Shown in pieces: positions 6,927-15,905 of a stretch of DNA of 64,000 nucleotides. A program made the position numbers and the translations under genes. The notes under the pieces were generated by a model that did not search any database, was not told the origin of the DNA, and saw only the letters and a list, made by a program, of their open reading frames with translations. Where the stretch lies: positions 620,001 through 684,000 of the forward strand of contig NZ_CANLRL010000001.1 of the NCBI RefSeq assembly GCF_947493595.1, written 5' to 3'. Positions within the stretch are counted from its first letter, which is position 1. Every line of letters starts with the position of its first letter. This stretch comes from an uncultured Shimia sp. Lineage in GTDB: Bacteria; Pseudomonadota; Alphaproteobacteria; Rhodobacterales; Rhodobacteraceae.

Positions 6927-8876
6927 TTAGGCCAGATCGGGCGGGGTTGCCTCTTGTGACAATTGGCTCACGATTTCGTCCAAAGACTGGACTTTGCTTT
7001 GCTTTTCCCCAAGGCGGCGGGTGGAGACTGTGCGCTCCTCCACCTCTTTCTTACCAATGGCCAAGATCACAGGTACTTTGCCCACAGAGTGCTCGCGGAC
7101 TTTGTAGTTGATCTTTTCGTTGCGCAGATCAGCCTCGGCGCGCACGCCAGCGGCTTTCAACGCTTCGACCACTTCCAGACAGTAATCATCTGCGTCCGAC
7201 ACAATGGCGGCCACAACCACCTGACGCGGGGCCAGCCAGAACGGCAGCTTGCCCGCGTGCTCTTCGATCAGAATGCCGATGAAGCGCTCAAAGGAACCCA
7301 GCGTGGCGCGGTGCAACATGATGGGGCGGTGCTTTTCGCCATCCGCGCCAATGTAGGTTGCGTCCAGACGCTCCGGCAGGTTTGGATCGACCTGAAGCGT
7401 GCCACATTGCCAGTTCCGACCAATGGCGTCGGTCAGGGTGAACTCAAGCTTTGGACCGTAGAACGCACCTTCGCCTTCAAGGATCTCGAACTGGTGGCCC
7501 GCCGCGTTACAGGCATCGCCCAGAGCTTTTTCCGCGTAGTCCCAGCTTTCGTCCGAGCCAATGCGCTTTTCCGGACGGGTGGAAAGCTTGATGGTCCAGT
7601 CGGTGAAGCCGAGGTCGGAATAGATCCCAGACAAGAAGTCGATGAACTTCTTGGTTTCCGAGGTGATCTGATCCTCGGCACAGAAGATGTGACCATCATC
7701 CTGCGTAAAGCCGCGCACGCGCATGATGCCGTGCAGAGCGCCAGACGGTTCATAGCGGGCGCAGGAGCCAAACTCCGCCATGCGCAGCGGCAGGTCGCGG
7801 TAAGACTTCAGACCTTGGTTGAATACCTGTACGTGACACGGGCAGTTCATTGGCTTGAGTGCGTTCACAGCCTTTTCGCGGGCGTGGTCTTCGTCCACTT
7901 CCACGATGAACATGTTTTCCTGGTACTTGTCCCAGTGGCCTGAGGCTTCCCAGAGTTTGCGGTCCACCACTTGAGGTGTGTTCACCTCAACATAGCCGCC
8001 GGCTTCTTGTTTGCGACGCATGTAGTCTTGCAACGTGGTGTAGATACGCCAGCCGTTGGGGTGCCAGAAGATTTGGCCGGGGGCCTCTTCTTGCATATGG
8101 AACAGGTTCATTTCGCGGCCCAGCTTGCGGTGGTCGCGTTTTTCGGCCTCTTCCAGCATGTGCAGGTGGGCTTTGAGGTCTTCTTTGTTCTTGAAGGCCA
8201 CGCCGTAGATACGTTGCAGCATCGCGCGGTCGCTGTCGCCGCGCCAGTAGGCGCCCGCCACGGACATCAGTTTGAAGCCGTCAGCTGGCACTTGACCGGT
8301 GTGTTGCAGGTGTGGACCGCGGCAGAGGTCTTGCCAGTGGCCGTGCCAATACATGCGCAGAGGCTCATCACCGGGGATGGCGTCGATCAACTCTACCTTA
8401 TATGGCTCGTTGTTGGCCTCGTAGAACTTCACCGCACGGTCGCGATCCCAGACCTCGGTGGTCACAGGCTCACGTTTGTTGATGATCTCCTTCATCTTCT
8501 TTTCGATGCGGCTGAGATCTTCGGGTGTGAAAGGTTCTTCGCGGTCAAAGTCGTAGTACCAGCCGTTTTGGATCACTGGACCAATGGTGACTTTCACGTC
8601 GGGCCAGATTTCCTGCACCGCGCGGGCCATGATGTGCGCGCAGTCGTGCCGGATCAGCTCCAGTGCTTCTGCGTCGCTGTCTTTGAGGGTGTTGATCGCA
8701 ATGGACGCGTCCGCATCAATCGGCCATTGCAGGTCCCAGTGCTGGCCATCCACAGTTGCGGAAATGGCCTTTTTGCCAAGGGAGGTCGAGATCGATGATG
8801 CGACCTCGGCAGGGGTTACGCCGCTCTCGTAAGAACGTGCATTACCATCAGGAAAAGTAAGGGAAATTTCGGCCAT
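6927..8876 (-). CDS. thrS: Threonyl-tRNA synthetase
   Basis: A 649-aa class II synthetase that charges tRNA-Thr and edits Ser-tRNA-Thr. Domain order is N-terminal TGS ([14 protein letters not shown], about 1-62), the editing domain with the metal/His motif [12 protein letters not shown], and the catalytic core. The core has motif 2 around [19 protein letters not shown] and [12 protein letters not shown], and motif 3 at [19 protein letters not shown]. The C-terminal anticodon-binding domain starts near [13 protein letters not shown]. The ATG at 8876 follows GAGGAGC; the extra upstream codons are discarded. No T-box or threonine-codon leader is evident upstream. Confidence 0.97.
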   Translation of the reverse strand: MAEISLTFPDGNARSYESGVTPAEVASSISTSLGKKAISATVDGQHWDLQWPIDADASIAINTLKDSDAEALELIRHDCAHIMARAVQEIWPDVKVTIGPVIQNGWYYDFDREEPFTPEDLSRIEKKMKEIINKREPVTTEVWDRDRAVKFYEANNEPYKVELIDAIPGDEPLRMYWHGHWQDLCRGPHLQHTGQVPADGFKLMSVAGAYWRGDSDRAMLQRIYGVAFKNKEDLKAHLHMLEEAEKRDHRKLGREMNLFHMQEEAPGQIFWHPNGWRIYTTLQDYMRRKQEAGGYVEVNTPQVVDRKLWEASGHWDKYQENMFIVEVDEDHAREKAVNALKPMNCPCHVQVFNQGLKSYRDLPLRMAEFGSCARYEPSGALHGIMRVRGFTQDDGHIFCAEDQITSETKKFIDFLSGIYSDLGFTDWTIKLSTRPEKRIGSDESWDYAEKALGDACNAAGHQFEILEGEGAFYGPKLEFTLTDAIGRNWQCGTLQVDPNLPERLDATYIGADGEKHRPIMLHRATLGSFERFIGILIEEHAGKLPFWLAPRQVVVAAIVSDADDYCLEVVEALKAAGVRAEADLRNEKINYKVREHSVGKVPVILAIGKKEVEERTVSTRRLGEKQSKVQSLDEIVSQLSQEATPPDLA

Positions 8877-9036
8877 CAGCCTCAAGCTCCTCGTCAGTTT
8901 GGCGCCCACGGAACGCCCGGTTGCGGGTATATGGTTCGGCGCTTTCATGAACCTTGGGGAGAGGCAAGTCAAGCGGGGTTTATCCCTTCTGCGCAGAGGG
9001 TTAAGGTCACATCAAATAAAGGAGAAACAATAAGCC

Positions 9037-9798
9037 ATGAGCGTCACGCAGTTTTTTGACACGCCGCAAGGGCGGCGCATTGCCTATCACAAAAGCGGCG
9101 ATACAGGCCCAACGGTGGTTTTCTTAGGTGGGCTGAAATCTGACATGGAAGGCACTAAGGCGGTGCATCTGGAGGCTTGGGCGCAAGCACGTGGACAGAA
9201 GTTTTTGCGGTTTGACTACTCTGGCCATGGTGAAAGTGATGGCGCGTTTGAAGACGGCTGCATTGGGGATTGGCACGAAGACACGGTCGCGGCAATCCAC
9301 GCTTTGACAGATGGGCCGTTGATCGTGGTTGGATCGTCCATGGGCGGTTGGCAGGCGCTGTTGCTGGCAAAGGCGATGCCAGAGCGGATTTCCGGCATGG
9401 TGACCATCGCCGCCGCGCCGGATTTCACCGAGGACAGCTATTGGGCGGGTTTCACGCCGGAACAAAAAGCGCAGCTTGAGGCCGAGGGGCGGGTGGCGCT
9501 GCCGTCGGACTACATGGAGCCCTACATCATCACCAAGCGGATGATTGAAGATGGCCGTAAACGGTTGGTTCTGCGGTCGCCTTTGGCATTGCCGTTCGCA
9601 ACGCGGTTTTTGCAAGGCACCGAGGATACGGCGGTGGACAGTTCGGTGGCCTATCGCTTGCTCGATCACGCAGAAGGTGAGGACATTCAACTGCTTATGG
9701 TCAAGGGTAAGGATCATCGCTTTTCCGATCCAATTTGTCTAAATTTAATCGAGAGTATGGTTGAGGAGGTGATTTTGGCCCCTCAAGCTTCACAATGA
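9037..9798 (+). CDS. Alpha/beta hydrolase (ABHD10-like)
   Basis: A 253-aa cytoplasmic serine hydrolase. The nucleophile is in the GxSxG elbow GSSMGG (Ser at about 101). The oxyanion strand is VVFLGGLKSDMEG, the Y-S-G-H-G loop is FDYSGHGESDG, and the catalytic His is in KGKDHRFSDP near 227. The pattern, including GGLKSDM, resembles the ABHD10/acyl-glucuronide or thioester hydrolase branch; the substrate is unknown. The ATG follows AAAGGAGAAA. Its stop overlaps the next gene's start (ATGA), opening a four-gene run with another hydrolase, a VOC protein and a third hydrolase. Confidence 0.88.
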   Translation: MSVTQFFDTPQGRRIAYHKSGDTGPTVVFLGGLKSDMEGTKAVHLEAWAQARGQKFLRFDYSGHGESDGAFEDGCIGDWHEDTVAAIHALTDGPLIVVGSSMGGWQALLLAKAMPERISGMVTIAAAPDFTEDSYWAGFTPEQKAQLEAEGRVALPSDYMEPYIITKRMIEDGRKRLVLRSPLALPFATRFLQGTEDTAVDSSVAYRLLDHAEGEDIQLLMVKGKDHRFSDPICLNLIESMVEEVILAPQASQ

Positions 9799-10781
9799 GA
9801 GCATTTGGGCGTTTGTTAGGGCGGTTGCTTCTGGTTGTGGTTTTGTGCGTGGGGGCGGTTTTTGTTTTTGGCCCGTATGAGCAGATTTCCCTGACGTCAA
9901 CGGTGCAGGATGCCGACATTGGCGCGGATGTGGATGCGTATTTCGCGGCGCAGGAAGCGCGGTTTGAGGACATCACGCCGGGCACGGAGAAGCGGGTAAT
10001 TTGGCACGCGGAGCGCGGTGAAAAAACGCCTGTGGTGCTTGTTTACCTGCATGGGTTCTCTGCCACGTCTGAGGAAATCCGTCCGGTACCGGATCGGGTG
10101 GCCGAGGCGCTTGGTGCAAACTTGGTTTACACCCGCCTTCAAGGGCACGGACGTGATGGGGCGGCATTGGCAGAAGCCACAGTGCAGGCCTGGGTCAATG
10201 ATGTCGCCGAAGCCTTGCATGTTGCACGGCGAGTTGGCGATGAGGTGGTTGTGATGGGTACATCCACTGGTGGCACCCTTATGGCGGCCTTGGCGGATAA
10301 CCCGGAGGCGATGGCTGACGTAAAGGGCATGATCCTGGTGGCTCCGAATTTTGGGATCAAATCACCGTTTGCCAAACCGCTGACCTGGCCAGCGGCGCGG
10401 TATTGGGTGCCGGTGGTGGCCGGGGCAAACCGGGTGTTTGAGCCAACCAGTGAGGCCCACGCCAAATATTGGACAACCGCCTATCCGACAGTGGCGGCGA
10501 TGCAGATGGCGGCAATGGTGAAGGCTGTCTATGAAAAGGACCATGGGCAGGCCCTCGTGCCCGCATTGTTTTGGTTCTCTGACGGAGATCAGGTGGTGAC
10601 CGCTGCACGCACACATGATGTGGCCGCGCGTTGGGGGGCAGAGGCCACTGTGCAGGTACTGCAGCCGTTTGCAGAATCTGACCCGCGACAACATGTGATT
10701 GCTGGGGATATTCGATCTCCTGCGGAAAATGATCGCGCGGTTGAGAGCTTTGTTAGATATTTTAAAGGGTTAGGCGGATGA
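9795..10781 (+). CDS. Membrane-anchored alpha/beta hydrolase
   Basis: A 328-aa hydrolase with one N-terminal membrane helix (about 8-27, positive inside), so the catalytic domain is probably periplasmic. The oxyanion strand is VVLVYLHGFSATSEE, the nucleophile elbow is GTSTGG, the acid is in FWFSDGDQVV and the His is in DPRQHVIAGD. An Asp-rich DADIGADVDAYF stretch precedes the domain. It is translationally coupled at both ends: ATGA with the gene before, and another ATGA with the VOC gene after. The substrate is unknown; a lipid or ester role at the membrane is only a guess. Confidence 0.85.
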   Translation: MRAFGRLLGRLLLVVVLCVGAVFVFGPYEQISLTSTVQDADIGADVDAYFAAQEARFEDITPGTEKRVIWHAERGEKTPVVLVYLHGFSATSEEIRPVPDRVAEALGANLVYTRLQGHGRDGAALAEATVQAWVNDVAEALHVARRVGDEVVVMGTSTGGTLMAALADNPEAMADVKGMILVAPNFGIKSPFAKPLTWPAARYWVPVVAGANRVFEPTSEAHAKYWTTAYPTVAAMQMAAMVKAVYEKDHGQALVPALFWFSDGDQVVTAARTHDVAARWGAEATVQVLQPFAESDPRQHVIAGDIRSPAENDRAVESFVRYFKGLGG

Positions 10782-11236
10782 CTTTAAGCGAAGACAGGAT
10801 GGGTCAGCGGGTCAGTTTGATCACCTTGGCGGTGAAAGACGTGCAGGCCTCGGCCCGGTTTTATGATGCTTTGGGTTGGCGGCGTGCCACGGGACCAGAT
10901 GATCCAGATGAGGTGGTGGCTTACAACCTGATTGGCCAGACCTTAGGACTGTATTCCAAAGCGATGCTGGCTGAGGATTTGGGCATTCCTGAAGACGCCA
11001 TTGGTGGCTTCTCGGGCGTGACACTGGCCTACAACGTGGCAACCAAAGAAGAGGTGGCACCGGTTCTGGATTTGGCGGTGCAGGCCGGGGGGCGGATTTT
11101 GAAGCCTGCCGGTGAAATCTTTTGGGGCGGGTACATCGGGTACTTTTGTGATCCGGACGGACATGTCTGGGAGGTGGCGTTTAATCCCTATTCGCCGCTT
11201 GCCGAAGATGGCGCGTTTCGCTGGGGTGGATATTGA
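10778..11236 (+). CDS. VOC-family protein (glyoxalase/dioxygenase fold)
   Basis: A 152-aa single VOC domain. The ATG at 10778 overlaps the previous stop; an in-frame ATG at 10799 would give the more usual start MGQRVSLITLAVKDV. The two beta-alpha-beta-beta-beta modules are visible from SLITLAVKDVQASARFYDALGW to GYFCDPDGHVWEVAFNPY. The first metal position is Thr in place of His (SLITLAV) while the C-terminal Glu (WEVAFNP) is kept, so metal-dependent lyase activity is uncertain. It is coupled to the membrane hydrolase, suggesting a shared but unknown small-molecule pathway. Confidence 0.85.
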   Translation: MTLSEDRMGQRVSLITLAVKDVQASARFYDALGWRRATGPDDPDEVVAYNLIGQTLGLYSKAMLAEDLGIPEDAIGGFSGVTLAYNVATKEEVAPVLDLAVQAGGRILKPAGEIFWGGYIGYFCDPDGHVWEVAFNPYSPLAEDGAFRWGGY

Positions 11237-11318
11237 CCGATTGTGACAGGATGGCTTGACCTGATGGCCCGCTCTGTCACAGTTACGCACAACAAAAAGA
11301 GTATATAAGGGGTAGAGC

Positions 11319-12029
11319 ATGCAGGAGCCTATCGTTCTGCTGCCGGGGATGATGTGTGATGCGCGCTTGTTTGCGCATCAGGTCGCGGATTTGTCGAAGG
11401 ATCATTTGGTGACGGTGGCGCCGATCACGCAAGGCGAGCGGATTAGTGAAATCGCCTCGTCCTTGATCCCACATTTGCCACCAAAGTTTGCCCTTGCTGG
11501 TCTGAGCATGGGCGGCATTGTTGCAATGGAACTGTTGCGTAAAGTTCCGGACCGCATCACCCGTGTCGCATTTATGGATACCAACCCTCTGGCGGAAACC
11601 CCGGCCAGTGCCGCGAGTTATGAGCCCTTGATTGTTGGCGCGCGGGCCGGACGTTTGGATGAGGTTTTGGCCGAGTTTATGCGGCCGGAGTATTTGGCGC
11701 CCACGGTTCAGCGCAACGAGGTAATGGCCCAAGTGTTGGAGATGGGGCGCAGCCTTGGTCCGGAAGTGTTGGTGCGTCAGGCGCGCGCTTTGCAACGACG
11801 TCCAGATCAGCAGGGCGCATTGCGCCGGTGTAAATGTCCCGCTTTGGTGTTGTGTGGTGAACATGACGGGCTGACGCCGGTGAAGCGGCACAGTTTTATG
11901 GCGGAACTGATCCCCTATGCGGAATTGGAGGTTATTTCTGGTGCAGGGCATCTCCCGACGCTGGAACAGCCCGAGCTGACCACGCAGGCCTTGCGTCGGT
12001 GGATGGAGCAACCTTTGGTGCTGCGATGA
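11319..12029 (+). CDS. Alpha/beta hydrolase, unknown substrate
   Basis: A compact 236-aa alpha/beta hydrolase. It begins directly with the oxyanion strand IVLLPGMMCDARLF. The nucleophile motif is GLSMGG, the acid is in VLCGEHDGLTP and the catalytic His in ISGAGHLPTLEQPE. The lid is short. It lies 82 bases after the VOC gene, so it may have its own promoter, and is tail-to-tail with the luciferase-like gene. A 22-codon frame overlaps its stop and runs into that neighbour; I do not call it. No specific pathway is recognisable. Confidence 0.87.
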   Translation: MQEPIVLLPGMMCDARLFAHQVADLSKDHLVTVAPITQGERISEIASSLIPHLPPKFALAGLSMGGIVAMELLRKVPDRITRVAFMDTNPLAETPASAASYEPLIVGARAGRLDEVLAEFMRPEYLAPTVQRNEVMAQVLEMGRSLGPEVLVRQARALQRRPDQQGALRRCKCPALVLCGEHDGLTPVKRHSFMAELIPYAELEVISGAGHLPTLEQPELTTQALRRWMEQPLVLR

Positions 12030-12071
12030 AACGTCTGTCTCAGCGCAAGAACTATCCGTCGCTGGCGGCGC

Positions 12072-13061
12072 TTAGGCTGCCAATTCCTGCATGACGTCCG
12101 CTGCCATCTTGAAAGATTTCAGTCGGGCTTGATGATCATGGATCATGCCTGTCAGCATGATTTCATCCGGTTGATAGCGGTCGATCATGTCGCGCAGTTG
12201 AGCAGCCACGGTGGTTTTGGTGCCCACGGCAGTCACGCGCAGGGCGGAGTTAACCAAACGCGCCTCCGCGGGGCTGGCGACCTCTTCGAATGAGCTGACG
12301 GGCTTGGGCAGGGGGCCAGGTGTGCCCCTGCGCAGGTTGAGGAAGCCTTGTTGTGGCGAGGTGCGCAACCGGCGCGCGTTTTCTTCAGTGTCTGCGACAA
12401 ACACATTGGCGGCCAACATGAAGCGTGGTTTTGGGGTTTCGCCGGCTGTGAACCGGTGGCGGTACAGCGCAGCGGCCTCTTCCAGCGCATCCGGGGCAAA
12501 ATGGGACGCAAAGGCATAGGGCAGACCCAGTTGTGCCGCGAGCTGAGCTCCAAACAGGCTGGATCCGAGGACCCAGATTGGCACCTTGGTGCCTTCCCCG
12601 GGAATGGCACGGACCGGTTGATCTCCCTTTGATTTTTGGAACAACTCGATGAGTTCAACCACATCTTGTGGGAAGCGATCAGCCCCCGCCATGCCGCGCC
12701 GCAGGGCGGCGGCGGTTTTCATGTCGGTGCCGGGGGCACGGCCGAGACCAAGGTCAACCCGGTCCGGATAAAGTGTCGCCAGGGTGCCAAATTGCTCCGC
12801 AATCACCAAAGGCGGATGGTTTGGCAGCATGATTCCACCAGAGCCGACACGCATGGTTTTTGTGGCCGCCAAGATCTGGCCAATCAGGACAGCCGTGGCG
12901 GAGGAGGCGATGCCCGGCATATTGTGATGCTCTGCCACCCAATACCGGGTGTATCCCCATTGCTCGGCATGTTGCGCAAGATCCAGGGAGTTGTGTAGTG
13001 CATCCGACGCGCTGCCGCCTTCGGGGATCGGCGACAGGTCAAGCAGGGAATAGGGGATCAT
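12072..13061 (-). CDS. LLM-class flavin-dependent monooxygenase (luciferase-like)
   Basis: A 329-aa bacterial-luciferase-fold protein of the MsnO8/YhbW type. Family features are the N terminus [14 protein letters not shown], the [22 protein letters not shown] strand with the conserved EHH, the [23 protein letters not shown] block and [12 protein letters not shown]. Members use FMNH2 and oxygen; the substrate cannot be deduced. The gene stands alone between two convergent or separate units. Its C-terminal end lies within 42 bases of the opposing hydrolase, and no hairpin terminator is visible there. Confidence 0.9.
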   Translation of the reverse strand: MIPYSLLDLSPIPEGGSASDALHNSLDLAQHAEQWGYTRYWVAEHHNMPGIASSATAVLIGQILAATKTMRVGSGGIMLPNHPPLVIAEQFGTLATLYPDRVDLGLGRAPGTDMKTAAALRRGMAGADRFPQDVVELIELFQKSKGDQPVRAIPGEGTKVPIWVLGSSLFGAQLAAQLGLPYAFASHFAPDALEEAAALYRHRFTAGETPKPRFMLAANVFVADTEENARRLRTSPQQGFLNLRRGTPGPLPKPVSSFEEVASPAEARLVNSALRVTAVGTKTTVAAQLRDMIDRYQPDEIMLTGMIHDHQARLKSFKMAADVMQELAA

Positions 13062-13145
13062 GGCGCGCTCCGGCTCTCACAGGGTTTTCAGCATATAGAA
13101 AGCCAAAGGCGGAAAGCTAGGGGGCGGATTGGGCCGGACACAGAA

Positions 13146-13168
13146 AAGCGGGCCACAAGGACCCGCTT
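13146..13168 (-). terminator. Rho-independent terminator after the DegT aminotransferase
   Basis: AAGCGGG (13146-13152) and CCCGCTT (13162-13168) pair in a 7-bp stem. On the minus strand it is followed by TTCTG, directly after the aminotransferase stop at 13192. The T-run is short, so efficiency may be moderate. Confidence 0.65.
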
Positions 13169-13191
13169 CTCCATAAAATTGTAGTGATCAA

Positions 13192-14409
13192 TTAGGTGCC
13201 GTAAGCTTTGACCGCGCCCATAACATCTTCGGCAGCGCTGGTAAGTGCATCCGCAATCAGGTCAAGCTCGTCGCGTTTCAGGCGGGCTGGCAGGCGCACG
13301 TCACATGCGGACATCAACATCGCACGTGTTTTTGGAAGCTCTTGTTTCTCCGGTACAAACTGCCAATTCCAAAAGGCGCGGGCGTTGTCGGTGGATTGAC
13401 CAAAGACCTGCACCTTTACACCGCGCGCATTGGCGGCGTCCTGGAACGCCAGGATTTGGGTGTTGTCCAACCCTTCGAGGTTGAATTGGATGGAATCCGG
13501 TGCGCGGTCTTCCGGGGCCAGCTTCTCTGGGACTTGCAACCACGGGGAGGCGTTCAATTTGTCCGCAACGTAATCATGGTTGGCACGCCCATCGCGCACG
13601 CGGCGCGGCACCTCAGCCAATTGCGGACGGATGATTGCCGCGGAAAGATTGGAGAGGCGCAGGTTGTAGAGCGGCAGTTGGTTCTGCCAGCGGGCAAAAG
13701 CTGCTTCCAGCGCGCCGGTGTTGTCGCCTTCGGGTGCCTTGTGCTTTTTCCAGTTGTGCTCATAGGCGCCGGACATGATCACCGCGCGGGCAATCAGATT
13801 GGCGTCGTCAGACACCATGATGCCACCTTCGCCAGCATTGATCAGCTTGTAGGATTGGAACGAGAAGCAACCAACATGACCGATGGTGCCAATGTTGCGG
13901 CCATGCCACGTGGTGCCAAGGCTGTGGGCGGCGTCTTCAATCACTGGAATGTCGCGCGCCTCACACAGCGCCATGATGGCATCCATGTCGGAGGTATGGC
14001 CGCGCATGTGGCTGATGATCACGGCGGAAATGTTGTCGTCCAGGCGCGCTTCAAAGTCAGCCAGATCAATACGGTAGTTGTCACCCACTTCGCAGAGCAC
14101 CGGCACCAGATCGGCGTGTACAACGGACGAGGGCACAGCGGCAAAAGTGAATCCAGGTAGCAACACGCGGGCGTCACGCGGTAAGTCGAGCGCTTTTAGC
14201 GACAGGAACAGGGCTGCGGAGCAGGAGGAAACAGCCAAGGCGTATTTGCTGCCCAACATCGCTGCAAATTCGGATTCCAACAGAGAAACAGGCGCATTTT
14301 CTGCCGCTGTGTAGCGGAACAGGTCACCGGATTGCAGCAGGCGCTCGATTTCTTCGCGGGCGGAAGCCGGAATGGGTTCCGCGTCATACACATTGGGAGG
14401 CAATGCCAT
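13192..14409 (-). CDS. DegT/DnrJ/EryC1/StrS-type PLP aminotransferase
   Basis: A 405-aa fold-type I aminotransferase of the sugar-aminotransferase-like DegT family. The PLP lysine is in SFQSYKLINAGEGG, the PLP-phosphate site is SSCSAALFLSLKAL, the stacking/acid region is PVIEDAAHSLG and GFTFAA precedes. The ATG at 14409 is preferred to an upstream TTG. It sits downstream of the PuuB-like oxidase and the glutamine-synthetase-like genes on the same strand. That context argues for amine or amino-acid breakdown, not surface-sugar synthesis: no sugar genes are near. It has its own 115-base upstream region with a perfect palindrome. Confidence 0.88.
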   Translation of the reverse strand: MALPPNVYDAEPIPASAREEIERLLQSGDLFRYTAAENAPVSLLESEFAAMLGSKYALAVSSCSAALFLSLKALDLPRDARVLLPGFTFAAVPSSVVHADLVPVLCEVGDNYRIDLADFEARLDDNISAVIISHMRGHTSDMDAIMALCEARDIPVIEDAAHSLGTTWHGRNIGTIGHVGCFSFQSYKLINAGEGGIMVSDDANLIARAVIMSGAYEHNWKKHKAPEGDNTGALEAAFARWQNQLPLYNLRLSNLSAAIIRPQLAEVPRRVRDGRANHDYVADKLNASPWLQVPEKLAPEDRAPDSIQFNLEGLDNTQILAFQDAANARGVKVQVFGQSTDNARAFWNWQFVPEKQELPKTRAMLMSACDVRLPARLKRDELDLIADALTSAAEDVMGAVKAYGT

Positions 14410-14431
14410 GGTTTTCAACTTTCTTAAGTTG

Positions 14432-14445
14432 TGTTTTCGAAAACA
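14432..14445 (-). promoter_or_regulatory. Perfect 14-bp palindrome upstream of the aminotransferase gene
   Basis: TGTTTTCGAAAACA is fully self-complementary and lies 23-36 bases before the aminotransferase start codon, in an AT-rich stretch. The position suits an operator for a dimeric repressor or activator. It differs from the AATTTGATCAAATT palindrome of the two upstream promoters in this locus. Confidence 0.45.
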
Positions 14446-14523
14446 TAAAACAAAGCACAGGCGCAGGGAAGCGCAAACACGCGTTTTTGCGTGGCGGGTC
14501 GATGAAAAAATGTCGCGGGTATT

Positions 14524-15828
14524 CTAGACGCCAAGCCGGTCGCGCAGGGCATACCAGGTCATGGCAAGTGCCAATAGCGGGCTGCGCATGCGGGGGCCGC
14601 CGGGGAACGGGGCCGCTGGTACACGTGCCATGGTGTCAAAGCCCTCGACCTCGCCAGAAAGCGCCAAGGCGATGAGCTGTCCTGCGTGCGTGGCGGTGCC
14701 CACGCCGTGGCCGGAATAGCCAGAGGCGGTGATCACGTTAGAGCCCAGACGGCGCAAATACGGCATACGTTTCATGGTGATTGCCAAGGTGCCGCCCCAA
14801 GCGTAGTCGATGCCAATGTCCTTGAGGTGTGGGAAAATCTCCACCATCGGCTTGCGCACGGTGGCGGCTATGTCAGACGGGAAGGTGTATCCATAGCTTT
14901 CGCCACCGCCAAACAAGAGACGGTTGTCATGGCTGAGCCGGAAGTAGTTGATGACAAATTTTGTGTCAGCCACGGCCACATCACGTTCCAAAACCTTCGC
15001 CACATCGTCGCCCAAAGGTTCGGTTGCGGCAATGAAGTTGTTGATCGGCATGACTCGGCCCGCGACTTTGGGCTCCAGATCACCAAGATAGCCATTGCAG
15101 GCCAGCACAAGATGGTCGGCAGTGACCTGTCCAGTCTCTGTTTTCACAGTGACTTTGGCCCCACGCTCAATTTGGGTCACGCGCGAGGTTTCGTGGATGG
15201 TTGCCCCGGCTTCTGCGGCCGCTTCGGCCAACCCCAAAGCAAATGCCAACGGGTGCAGGTGACCTGCGCCCATGTCCAGACTGCCCCCCACGTATTTTGG
15301 AGAAGGGCAAATCGCTTGTAGTGCGTCCCGCTCCAGCGTTTCAATCTGGTTGTATCCGTAGCGGGTTTGCAGGTGGTGCGCATAGGCGTGTTCTTCGCGG
15401 ACTTCTTTGGCGGAGAAACAGGCGTGGGCAATACCAGGTTTGTAGTGGCAGTTGATATTGTGCTTTGCGATCAAGTCTTTGACGAGATCTTTGGAGTCTT
15501 CAGCCAAGTGCCAAAGTTTTGAGGCATCGTCTTGTCCAACAAGCCTTTCAAGCCCGTCTTGTTCCATGCGCTGACCAGAACCCAATTGCCCGCCGTTGCG
15601 CCCGGAGGCGCCAAAGCTCACGCGATGTGCTTCCAGCAAGACCACATCAAAGCCGCGTTCCGCCAGATGCAACGCGGTGGAGAGACCCGTGAAACCGCCG
15701 CCAATCACACAGACGTCAGCAACGCGGTCCCCGGTCAGCGGGGCAAAAGGCGCAAGCGGTTGCGCTGTTGCCGCATACCAGCTGTCCGGGTAGTGGCCTT
15801 TGCGATCATTGGCATCGAGCAGGTTCAT
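14524..15828 (-). CDS. puuB: FAD-dependent amine oxidoreductase, PuuB-like
   Basis: A 434-aa DAO-family flavoenzyme. The N-terminal WYAATAQPLAPF is typical of gamma-glutamylputrescine oxidase relatives. The Rossmann motif VCVIGGGFTGLSTALHLAERG is followed by the acidic end of strand 2 (VVLLEAHRVSFGASGRNGG). The C-terminal FAD segment is ITASGYSGHGVGTATHAGQL. E. coli PuuB oxidises gamma-glutamyl-putrescine; here the acceptor amine is unknown. The gene is 77 bases downstream of a glutamine-synthetase-like ligase, which would make the gamma-glutamyl substrate. The GGGGACATC stretch before the ATG is a fair ribosome site. Confidence 0.87.
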   Translation of the reverse strand: MNLLDANDRKGHYPDSWYAATAQPLAPFAPLTGDRVADVCVIGGGFTGLSTALHLAERGFDVVLLEAHRVSFGASGRNGGQLGSGQRMEQDGLERLVGQDDASKLWHLAEDSKDLVKDLIAKHNINCHYKPGIAHACFSAKEVREEHAYAHHLQTRYGYNQIETLERDALQAICPSPKYVGGSLDMGAGHLHPLAFALGLAEAAAEAGATIHETSRVTQIERGAKVTVKTETGQVTADHLVLACNGYLGDLEPKVAGRVMPINNFIAATEPLGDDVAKVLERDVAVADTKFVINYFRLSHDNRLLFGGGESYGYTFPSDIAATVRKPMVEIFPHLKDIGIDYAWGGTLAITMKRMPYLRRLGSNVITASGYSGHGVGTATHAGQLIALALSGEVEGFDTMARVPAAPFPGGPRMRSPLLALAMTWYALRDRLGV

Positions 15829-15838
15829 GATGTCCCCT

Positions 15839-15873
15839 TGTATTCACTTTCCACAAATATCCCCGCCGGAGGC
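15839..15873 (-). repeat. Half copy of the GGGATATTT intergenic repeat
   Basis: Read on the minus strand this stretch is CCTCCGGCGGGGATATTT followed by GTGGAAAGTGAA. It shares the GGGATATTT core and an A-rich tail with the copies at 24.2, 28.5, 43.2, 57.3 and 62.1 kb. It lies between the ligase and oxidase genes. Confidence 0.65.
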
Positions 15874-15905
15874 AGCGGATTGGCCAGAGGCCAACCGCTT
15901 GGATG

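Noticed and set aside
6963..8798. Two long plus-strand frames opposite thrS
   Set aside because: They are antisense shadows of a complete threonyl-tRNA synthetase and have no recognisable domains.
12026..12094. A 22-codon frame overlapping the stop of the alpha/beta hydrolase at 11319-12029
   Set aside because: It has the ATGA coupling seen elsewhere, but it runs into the end of the opposing luciferase-like gene, is very short and has no family signal. A chance frame is likelier.
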